From Pseudanabaena sp. Salubria-1 (GTDB lineage Bacteria; Cyanobacteriota; Cyanobacteriia; Pseudanabaenales; Pseudanabaenaceae), in the NCBI GenBank assembly GCA_023336205.1, contig JALQCR010000017.1, positions 81,349 to 145,348 of the forward strand: a stretch of DNA of 64,000 nt. The letters run 5' to 3'. Below, in pieces: positions 9,002 through 16,347 of this stretch. A program made the translations under genes and the position numbers. A model generated the notes under the pieces. The model saw only the letters and a list, made by a program, of their open reading frames with translations, had not been told where the DNA came from and did no database searches. Position 1 is the stretch's first letter, and the number at the start of each line of letters is the position of its first letter.

Positions 9002-11671
9002 ATGAGCCAAGATTTTGAATCTATCAGCGATCGCTTACCACCACAAAACATTGAGGCAGAGGAGGCTGTCTTAGGTGGCATCTTGATTGATCCAGAAGCA
9101 GTTTCGCGAGTATTAGATACTTTGCGTCCCGAAATGTTCTATGTAGCGGCACATCAGGAGATTTTTCGGGCTTGCCTGATGTTACATAATCAGTCCAATC
9201 CCACGGACATGATGAGCTTGACTACATGGCTTAGCGATCGCGATATGCTCGAAAAAATTGGTGGTCAAACTAAAATCGCTCAACTTTGCGATCGCACCGT
9301 CAGCGCAGTCAATATCGATTTTTATGCTCAATTAGTTGCTGACAAATATGCCAGACGCAAACTTGCTGAAGCCGCTAGGGGTGTAGTCGAAATTAGTTAT
9401 AGCAATGAAATCGAATTGCCACAGCTACTGGACCAATCGGAACAAAAGATTTTTGCGGTTACGCAATCACGCGCCCAGCAAGGGCTTACTCCTGCTGCTG
9501 ATATTCTCACGAAAACCTTCTATGAATTAGAAAATCGCTTTAATTCTCTGGGTACGGGTAATTCCACGGCGACAGGTTTGATTACTGGTTTTTATGATTT
9601 CGACGCGATGACTAACGGCTTGCAGCGATCGGACTTGATTATCCTCGCGGGTCGTCCGTCAATGGGGAAAACTGCCTTCGGGTTAGAAATAGCGCGAAAA
9701 ATGGCAGAAATTCACCGATTGCCTGTGGCTATTTTTAGTTTAGAAATGTCGAAGGAACAGTTGGTTTATCGTCTACTTGCTAGTCAATCCAAAGTTCGCT
9801 CCAGTGATATGGGTATCGATAGTAATCGCCTCCGCACTGGACAAATTAGCGAAAATGAATGGGGAACTGTGGCGATGGCGATTAGTGGACTTTCGGAATT
9901 ACCTCTATTTATTGATGATACTCCCAATCCTCCCATTACAGAACTACGCTCTAAGGCTCGTCGATTGCAGTCAGAAAAGGGAGGCGTGCTGGGTCTAATT
10001 TTGATTGATTATTTGCAACTCATGGAAGGTTCTGGTTCTGATAATCGGGTGCAGGAAATTTCCAGAATTACGCGATCGCTTAAAGCTTTAGCCCGTGAAT
10101 TAAATGTACCTGTAATTGCACTTTCTCAGCTAAGTCGAGGCGTAGAAGCTAGGACTAATAAGCGTCCTATGCTTTCTGATTTGAGAGAGTCAGGCTGTCT
10201 CAGTGGAGACTCATTAATTACAATGGCAGACACAGGAGCAGAAATCCCGATCCGTGAACTTGTTGGTAAGTCAGGTTTTGCAATTTGGGCAGTGAATCCT
10301 CAAACCTTCAAAATGGAACGAGCAATAGTGAGCAATGCTTTTTGCACTGGATCCAAACCTGTTTGTCAACTCAAAACTCAATTGGGGCGATCAATCAAAG
10401 CGACTACAAACCATCAATTTCTGACAATTCAGGGATGGAAAAGACTTGATGAATTACAAATAGGCGATCGCATTGCCATGCCTCGTCAGATTCCCTGCCA
10501 AGAACTACAAACAATGAGTGATGCTGAATTAGCCTTGCTTGGACATCTAATTGGCGATGGTTGTACTTTACCGCGCCATGCAATTCAGTACACAACTAGA
10601 GAGTTAGATTTAGCTGAATTAGTAGCTAGTCTCGCAACTGAAGTATTTTGCGATCAAATAGTGCCAAGAATCAAAGAAGAAAGAGACTGGTATCAAGTCT
10701 ATTTGTCATCTGCCTATCATTTAACCCATGGAGTTAAGAATCCTATTACTAAATGGCTACAAAATCTTGATATATTCGGTTTGAGATCGCATGAAAAATT
10801 TATACCGTCACAAGTTTTTCAACAACCTCAAGAATCGATGGCGATCTTTTTGCGTCATCTATGGGCTACTGATGGCTGTATTCGAGCAAACAAAAAATCA
10901 AAATACCCTAGTGTTTACTATGCATCTAGCAGTAAAAGACTGGCTCAAGAAGTTCAGTCTTTATTATTAAGATTGGGAATTAATGCAACATTGAGAACTG
11001 TCTCTCAAGGAAAAAAGGGACGCGATCAACATCAAATTTGGGTAGCAGGAAAGACTGACCTAGAAAAATTTATTAACCTTGTTAGTGCAGTTGGCAAATA
11101 TAAGCAGGAAAGTTTACAAGAGATTAACTTGTATATCAGTAATTCTGGAAGTGCTAATACAAATAGAGATCTAATATCAAAAGAAGTGTGGAAAACACAC
11201 ATTAATGTTGCTAGGGAAAAACTGGGATTAACAACTAGAGAAATGCAAGCTCATCTCGGCACTAAGTATTGCGGTTCGAGTCTTTATAAAAATGCGATTG
11301 GTCGTGATCGCATGAACAAACTAGCAATTATTTTAGAATCAAAGGAAATTCTTAATCTTGCAACCAGTGATATTTACTGGGACAAAGTAGAAGCTATTGA
11401 TTTACTTGAGGAGGAAATGGTATATGACTTGACAGTGCAAAGCTTAGCTAACTTTACCGCAAATAATTTTTATGTTCATAATAGCATCGAGCAAGATGCG
11501 GATTTAGTGATTAATTTATATCGTGATGAATATTACAATCCAGAAACTCCCGATCGCGGAGTTGCCGAGATTATTATTGCCAAGCATCGTAATGGGCCAG
11601 TTGGAACAGTTAAATTACTCTTTGAACCGCGCTTAACTAAGTTTGAGAATATGGCTTCTAGTCGTAGTTAA
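9002..11671 (+). CDS. dnaB: Replicative DNA helicase DnaB with intein
   Basis: The host protein (extein) is about 460 residues, normal for the hexameric helicase that unwinds DNA ahead of the replisome. It has the N-terminal domain with PPQNIEAEEAVLGG, the RecA-like domain with Walker A GRPSMGKT near residue 216-224, the Walker B region ILIDYLQLM near 335, SQLSRGVEAR, and after the intein SIEQDADLVINLYRDEYY. A 429-residue intein (residues 399-827) interrupts it after DLRESG. Excision would restore DLRESG-SIEQDAD. The start at 9002 gives the expected MSQDFESISDRLPPQN N-terminus. Upstream lie palindromes rather than an obvious operon partner. Confidence 0.97.
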   Translation: MSQDFESISDRLPPQNIEAEEAVLGGILIDPEAVSRVLDTLRPEMFYVAAHQEIFRACLMLHNQSNPTDMMSLTTWLSDRDMLEKIGGQTKIAQLCDRTVSAVNIDFYAQLVADKYARRKLAEAARGVVEISYSNEIELPQLLDQSEQKIFAVTQSRAQQGLTPAADILTKTFYELENRFNSLGTGNSTATGLITGFYDFDAMTNGLQRSDLIILAGRPSMGKTAFGLEIARKMAEIHRLPVAIFSLEMSKEQLVYRLLASQSKVRSSDMGIDSNRLRTGQISENEWGTVAMAISGLSELPLFIDDTPNPPITELRSKARRLQSEKGGVLGLILIDYLQLMEGSGSDNRVQEISRITRSLKALARELNVPVIALSQLSRGVEARTNKRPMLSDLRESGCLSGDSLITMADTGAEIPIRELVGKSGFAIWAVNPQTFKMERAIVSNAFCTGSKPVCQLKTQLGRSIKATTNHQFLTIQGWKRLDELQIGDRIAMPRQIPCQELQTMSDAELALLGHLIGDGCTLPRHAIQYTTRELDLAELVASLATEVFCDQIVPRIKEERDWYQVYLSSAYHLTHGVKNPITKWLQNLDIFGLRSHEKFIPSQVFQQPQESMAIFLRHLWATDGCIRANKKSKYPSVYYASSSKRLAQEVQSLLLRLGINATLRTVSQGKKGRDQHQIWVAGKTDLEKFINLVSAVGKYKQESLQEINLYISNSGSANTNRDLISKEVWKTHINVAREKLGLTTREMQAHLGTKYCGSSLYKNAIGRDRMNKLAIILESKEILNLATSDIYWDKVEAIDLLEEEMVYDLTVQSLANFTANNFYVHNSIEQDADLVINLYRDEYYNPETPDRGVAEIIIAKHRNGPVGTVKLLFEPRLTKFENMASSRS
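10196..11482 (+). other. DnaB intein with LAGLIDADG homing-endonuclease domain
   Basis: Splicing block A starts at Cys399 (CLSGDSLITMADTG). Block B is near residues 460-475 (IKATTNHQFLTIQGWKRLDEL). The end is FYVHN followed by Ser828 of the extein, so N-terminal Cys, C-terminal His-Asn and the +1 Ser are all present and splicing should work. The part between holds two endonuclease motifs, LLGHLIGDG and LRHLWATDG. This is the same site as the well-known Synechocystis Ssp DnaB intein, which I recall as sharing the flanking sequence. Inferred: still a functional homing element. Confidence 0.95.
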
Positions 11672-11769
11672 AAGACATTAATTAATTGTGTAAAATAAAT
11701 TACTAAAACCCGTAAAGTTACGCTCCTACAGGGCACAACTTTATGGGTTTTACTGTGCAATTAATTATG

Positions 11770-11884
11770 TACAGCTACTTACTTTAATTACCGCTCAAAC
11801 GAACCACAAGAAAAATTTTGAAAGTGTTATTTTATAACACTTTCAAAATTTTTCTTGTGGTTCGTTTGAGCGCGAAGCGCTGTA
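11770..11884. repeat. TTACAGC/GCTGTAA palindromic element, copy 1 (38-bp perfect arms)
   Basis: The element opens with TACAGC and closes with GCGCTGTA. Its core is a perfect hairpin with 38-base arms (11793-11830 and 11834-11871) around TTT. The 3' side carries GAGCGCGAAGCGCTGTA, which forms a small hairpin of its own. It belongs to the family at 13998, 33888, 38957 and others. It abuts the next palindrome. Confidence 0.9.
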
Positions 11885-11938
11885 TATAGCGTTTTTCAAG
11901 CAAGCGAGGTACAAAGGGTTGTTTCCCCGCCTTCGGCG

Positions 11939-13164
11939 CAGGGCTGTTTCAAGAAATGGTAGAAAATTGATAAAGATAGGTAGAAGTCATAAGCAAAGTA
12001 TTTAAGCGATAATTTTAGCCAATAGTGTCAAAGGAGGTAGAAAATGAGTAAAAGCATAATTGATTATCTCAAAGAAGTGCCAGATCCACGCGAAGCGAAA
12101 GGAAGTCGTGATGATTTATGGCAAATCCTGCTAATCATCATTATGGGAATTATGAGTGGACACACAACCTACCGAGAATTAGAGAGATTCGTAGAGAGAC
12201 ATCGGCGCACTCTCATCAAGCTACTAGCCCTGAAACAAGGAACCGCCCCATCATATTCAACACTTAGACGAATGATGATCGATGTAGACTATGCCGCGCT
12301 CAATAACGCGTTTAATAGCTGGATGCAAGAACAGCCCATGGCAGGAGGAGCCGCCATCGCAGGAGACGGCAAAAGCCTGAGAAATACCGTAAGTAATGCT
12401 GACAATAACAAACAGAACTTTATTAGCATGGTATCGCTATTCTCGCAGCAACAAGGTGTGGTGGTAGCAACCGCAATCATGGAGAATAAAAAAGAGAGTG
12501 AAATCTGTGTGATTCAACAACTTTTGTCACAGCTTAACTTGGAAAATCATGTGTTTACGATGGACGCTTTACACTGTCAAAAGAAGACAGTTGAGGCAAT
12601 AGTTGAAAGCAACAATGACTACATCATCAAAGTAAAAAAAAATCAACCAAAACTGCAAGAAGCGATTAGAGTCCAGACAGAGAAAGAAACACCGATTCAA
12701 GTCAAGGTTGAGGATGATTCATCAAAAGGACGCAAAGTTCAGAGATTAGTGGAAGTATTTGTACCACCCGTCAATATTGATTCACGTTGGAAAAATGTAC
12801 AGTCGGTGATAAGGGTAACTCGTTCGGGTGAACGCGATGGCAAGCCTTACAGCACATTGAGTTACTACTTCAGTTCTTTACCGCCAAAATCTGAACGAAT
12901 TGCCAAAGTGATTCGAGGACATTGGCAGGTCGAAAACCGCCTACATTGGGTAAAAGATGTCATATTCGATGAAGATAAAAGTCCTCAAAGAGCAGGGAAT
13001 GCGCCGATTAATCTGTCAATCATCAAGACTTGGGTACTTTCTGTATTTAGGCTTCATGGTTTTGAATCAATAAAAGGAGCAATTGACCAATTTTCCCACA
13101 AAATACCTGCTATGTGGTCTTTGCTAATTTGAACTCTCTCTTACCCTTTCTTGAAACAGCCCTG
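11939..13164 (+). mobile_element. ISAs1 family insertion sequence
   Basis: The inverted ends are CAGGGCTGTTTCAAGAAATGGTA and, reversed, CAGGGCTGTTTCAAGAAAGGGTA. A direct repeat CCGCCTTCGGCG (11927-11938, 13165-13176) flanks it; ISAs1 duplications are usually 8-10 bp, so part of this may be due to the palindromic target. Length 1226 bp with one intact transposase. Confidence 0.9.
12044..13132 (+). CDS. ISAs1 family transposase
   Basis: A 362-residue DDE transposase of normal length for ISAs1. The N-terminal DUF-type domain opens with IIDYLKEVPDPREAKGSRDD and LLIIIMGIMSGHTTYRELERF. The catalytic acids fit AGDGKSLRNT (first Asp), FTMDALHCQKKT (second Asp) and HWQVENRLHWVKDVIFDED (Glu). A strong Shine-Dalgarno AAGGAGGT lies just before the ATG. 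No frameshift is seen, so the element should be active. Confidence 0.92.
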   Translation: MSKSIIDYLKEVPDPREAKGSRDDLWQILLIIIMGIMSGHTTYRELERFVERHRRTLIKLLALKQGTAPSYSTLRRMMIDVDYAALNNAFNSWMQEQPMAGGAAIAGDGKSLRNTVSNADNNKQNFISMVSLFSQQQGVVVATAIMENKKESEICVIQQLLSQLNLENHVFTMDALHCQKKTVEAIVESNNDYIIKVKKNQPKLQEAIRVQTEKETPIQVKVEDDSSKGRKVQRLVEVFVPPVNIDSRWKNVQSVIRVTRSGERDGKPYSTLSYYFSSLPPKSERIAKVIRGHWQVENRLHWVKDVIFDEDKSPQRAGNAPINLSIIKTWVLSVFRLHGFESIKGAIDQFSHKIPAMWSLLI

Positions 13165-13313
13165 CCGCCTTCGGCGGGGAAACAACCCCGTACTTCACTA
13201 GACTGATAAACGCTATATAGAATATCAAGCGCTTTGTCAGATGCTTACTTCAAAATCATCAAGATATAATTTCTTAGACAATCTCAAATATCGCCAGACT
13301 ATTTAGTGCCTCT

Positions 13314-13910
13314 ATGCAGAAACTTGGACAGCATTCAGATCCGATTACCTTAGTTATCTCAGAAGTTGTTGAGCCATATCTCATAGAAGAATATGAAACT
13401 TGGACAAAAGGAATTAATCAATCAGCTCAACAGTTTGAGGGATTTATGGGAGTTGAGATCATTCGTCCTCGCGATCATCAATATCCTGAATATGTGGTTA
13501 TTGTCAAATTTGACAACTATGCCCATTGCAAACATTGGCTTACTTCTCCTGTTTATCAACAATGGATGCAAAGATCTGAAGAGTTTATCTCCCAGCGATC
13601 GCAACAACATCAGCAAAATGGATTAGAGCTATGGTTTAGCTTGCCTAAGAGTACATCTGTAAATCCTCCAGAGCCACCTTACTACAAGCAAGTAATTATT
13701 GGTGTGATTACAGTTTATCCTCTGATTTTGCTCTCTAACTTGCTTGTAGCTCCATTGTTGCAAGGACTACCTGCGCTATTAAGCTTACTAATCTCAGTTA
13801 CTTTTATATCTGCTTTATTGTCTTATCCAGTCATGCCATATATAACTAAAATACTAGCTTTCTGGCTTTATCCCTCAAATCAAAAAAGATCTAAGAAAAA
13901 AAGAAAGTAA
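13314..13910 (+). CDS. ABM-domain (dimeric alpha-beta barrel) membrane protein
   Basis: Residues about 10-110 resemble the antibiotic biosynthesis monooxygenase fold, in the cyanobacterial form with YETWTKGINQSAQQFEGFMG and PEYVVIVKFDNYAHCKHWLTS. Two hydrophobic segments follow (about 128-148 and 152-175), then a very basic tail SNQKRSKKKRK. The real substrate is unknown; the family name should not be read as proof of antibiotic synthesis. It is a single gene, and a hairpin with AAAGAAAGTA/TACTTTCTTT arms overlaps its 3' end. Confidence 0.75.
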   Translation: MQKLGQHSDPITLVISEVVEPYLIEEYETWTKGINQSAQQFEGFMGVEIIRPRDHQYPEYVVIVKFDNYAHCKHWLTSPVYQQWMQRSEEFISQRSQQHQQNGLELWFSLPKSTSVNPPEPPYYKQVIIGVITVYPLILLSNLLVAPLLQGLPALLSLLISVTFISALLSYPVMPYITKILAFWLYPSNQKRSKKKRK

Positions 13911-13997
13911 ATGAAGCATGAGGTACCTCATTATACTTTCTTTTTATTTTATTGGCGATCGTTATATTTCGGCTTTATAATTGCTTTGTAATAATCA

Positions 13998-14102
13998 TTA
14001 CAGCAATTTACAATCAAACAAACCAATAAAAATTTTGAAAGTGTTGCTTCATAACACTTTCAAAATTTTTATTGGTTTAGATTTGAGCGTAAAGCGCTGT
14101 AA
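13998..14102. repeat. TTACAGC/GCTGTAA palindromic element, copy 2
   Basis: It starts TTACAGC, ends GCTGTAA and is 105 bp long. Perfect 25-base arms (14021-14045 and 14053-14077) surround GCTTCAT. The 3' segment GAGCGTAAAGCGCTGTAA ends 25 bases before the ATG of the next gene. Confidence 0.9.
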
Positions 14103-14127
14103 AATAACTAACTTTGAAGAGGAATGA

Positions 14128-14970
14128 ATGGTAAACATTGGTTATCACGCGGCAAAAATTCAAGGTAATTTTCTTAGATCTATCTATAAATCTAGCCTGT
14201 CAAACTTAGTTAGTTTTCCAATCGCCCAAGAACGCCAAGTCCCTATCAAAGTATATGCCCTATCTTGTGAACGAGACTTACCCGAACAAGTAGCCAGTCT
14301 ACGATCTTTCCTTCGCTATGTAGGAATTCCTAAAACATTTACGATCATGTCTGATGGAAGTTATACGGAAGAGAGCATTAAATTGCTTCGTCGTGTACAT
14401 CCATGTGTAGATGTTCAACTTCTGACTAAATTCCAAAGAGATGATTTGCCCCAATCCGTCTATGAATATGCTTCTCAGCAGGCGATGGGGAAAAAATTAG
14501 CAGCTCTGATGTCTATTCCCATTGAAGAATCGACACTTTACACAGATTCAGACATTTTGTTTTTTCCAGGAGCTTCAGATTTAGCTGAACTAGCATCTGC
14601 TTCAGAGGATGTAAATACTTATTATCTTCCTGACTGCAAAAGCTCGTTTGACAAGCGGCTAATTTATGAGGATATTGAGCAGCAAAATCCAATTAATGCG
14701 GGATTTATTCTATTCAAAAAAGCTTTGGATTGGGATGTGTCTGTACAAAGATTGGCTAGCCTAAAAGAGCCTCCAAATTATTTTTCTGAACAAACAATTG
14801 TCAATCTAACGATCAAGCTTAATCAGGGAAAAGCTCTTTCTAAAGAGAAATATATTATGAGTGTTGATGATCAGTTTATGTATCCAGACAAATTTGCTAC
14901 AAAGCAAATTGCTATGCGACACTACGTCAGCGATATTAGGCATAAATTTTGGCAATCGGTCTTTTTTTAA
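14128..14970 (+). CDS. GT-A fold glycosyltransferase-like protein
   Basis: The 280-residue protein has a nucleotide-sugar transferase-like layout. It has ASLRSFLRYVGIP near the front, then ALMSIPIEESTLYTDSDILF, whose DSD near residue 140 fits the DxD metal-binding motif, and NAGFILFKKALDW and DDQFMYPDKF later. No membrane segment is evident. It probably adds a sugar in surface-glycan synthesis, judging from the HAD protein downstream and the sugar genes elsewhere in the window; donor and acceptor are unknown. Copy 2 of the palindromic element lies directly upstream. Confidence 0.7.
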   Translation: MVNIGYHAAKIQGNFLRSIYKSSLSNLVSFPIAQERQVPIKVYALSCERDLPEQVASLRSFLRYVGIPKTFTIMSDGSYTEESIKLLRRVHPCVDVQLLTKFQRDDLPQSVYEYASQQAMGKKLAALMSIPIEESTLYTDSDILFFPGASDLAELASASEDVNTYYLPDCKSSFDKRLIYEDIEQQNPINAGFILFKKALDWDVSVQRLASLKEPPNYFSEQTIVNLTIKLNQGKALSKEKYIMSVDDQFMYPDKFATKQIAMRHYVSDIRHKFWQSVFF

Positions 14971-14993
14971 TAGCAAACGAACCACAAGAAAAT

Positions 14994-16239
14994 GGCTCTT
15001 CTGGGTTTGAGGGGATTAATGTATAATGAAGCACAAAGATAAGTGGTGACAGGTATGGACTTGTATCTAGATAGGTTGCTAAATTTACCCAACACAACCG
15101 TTGAAAGTTTTACGGAAGAAGAAAATAAAATCACCCTAAAGTTGAGATTTTTACAGGATGAAATTACTTGTCCGCATTGTAATACGCATGGTGGAAAATT
15201 AAAACAAAATCGACCGATATTGATTCGAGATTTGTCAGTATTTGGGAAAATAGTTTATTTAAATACGCCGCGCCGCCAATTTTATTGTCAACATTGTCAA
15301 AGACATTTTACGGAAAAGTTACCCTTTGTAGACTGGGAAAGACGATACACACAAAGGTATGAGGAGTATGTTTATCAACGAGTACAAAGTGCGAGTGTGG
15401 AGCAAGTAAGTCGAGATGAATATTTGAGTTGGGATCAAATACAAGGGATTTTCAATCACCAATTTTCTCTAAAAAAAAAGATGATTGGAAAGAAGTAAAA
15501 CGAGTGAGTATTGATGAAGTGAGTAAACGCAAAGGACATAAAGACTTTGTGACAGTCGTATCAAGTATTGACGCAGGAGCATTACTAGAAGTAATTGATA
15601 GTCATAAACAAGATGACATCATTGAAGTCCTGAAGCAGCAACCGATTGAGATAAGGGAAAAAGTAGAGGAGGTTAGCATTGATATGTGGGGAGGCTTTCC
15701 CAAAGTTGTCAAAGAAGTATTTCCAAATGCGAAAATTGTCATCGACAGATTTCATGTTATGCAGCCACTAATCAAAGAGTTAAATCAACTGCGTCAAAAA
15801 GCTAAAATCAAGATTAAAGGTAGTCGATTTATTCTACTAAAGAACAAGGTAGACTTAACAGAAGAAGAAAAAGTGAAGTTAGAAAATGTCTTGAAATGTT
15901 CTAAACGCTTGCGACTAGCTTATAATCTCAAAGAAGACTTTAGAAGTATTTTTGAGACTTGTAAAACTCCTGAAGAGGGTCAGAAACAATTAAAAGAATG
16001 GCTTCAAAAAGCTAAAGCTGTTTATGGCGCAGTTTTGGAAACCATTCGTAATCATCTTGATAATATTTGTAACTACTTTTTAAATCGTACATCTAGTGGT
16101 GTGATGGAGGGACTTAATAATCGTATTAAATTAATTAAACGACAGGCTTATGGTTTTTTAAATTTTTTAAATTTTCGTTCTAGATTATTAGCTTGTCTTT
16201 CTCATTAGATTTACTTATCCCCTTAAACCCAGAAGACCC
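14994..16239 (+). mobile_element. ISL3-type insertion sequence (type A), third copy
   Basis: A complete 1246-bp copy flanked by AAGAAAAT at 14986-14993 and 16240-16247. The flanks join into CGAACCACAAGAAAATTTT, the arm of a diverged member of the palindrome family, so the element landed in that repeat. A clear TATAAT lies at 15022-15027, just inside the left end. Confidence 0.95.
15055..16208 (+). CDS. ISL3 family transposase, two frames joined by a -1 shift
   Basis: Frame A runs from the ATG at 15055 to a stop at 15498 and holds the CPHC and CQHC zinc-finger pair and a DNA-binding region. Frame B continues to 16208 with the DDE domain (VSIDEVSKRKG, VSIDMWGGFPKVV, GVMEGLNNRIKLIKR). The switch falls on nine A then G at 15471-15480, with A-AAA-AAG in phase with frame A. 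The -1 product would be about 384 residues, close to normal for ISL3. Without the shift only the 147-residue DNA-binding half would be made, which could act as a regulator. Confidence 0.88.
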
Positions 16240-16347
16240 AAGAAAATTTTAAAATTTGTTGCAAAGCAGAACTTTTAAAAAATTTATTGACTCGAATTTG
16301 ATCGCCACGTACTATAACTCCTCAAAAAATCAAATATCTTTATCTAT

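Larger units (their letters stand above)
11883..13219. repeat. Large palindrome split by the ISAs1 element
   Basis: With the ISAs1 element and one target copy removed, the left flank (TATATAGCG…GGTAC…GGGTTGTTTCCCCGCC) and right flank (GGCGGGGAAACAACCC…GTAC…CGCTATATA) form one palindrome of about 95 bases, with a TTC tip. The outer part is imperfect. The insertion lies at the tip of the hairpin. Confidence 0.8.

Noticed and set aside
3434..16239. Composite transposon formed by the ISL3 type A copies around the M50-like gene and dnaB
   Set aside because: Each copy has its own 8-bp duplication (ATCATGCC, AACAAAAT, AAGAAAAT), so they came in separately; dnaB is an essential native gene.
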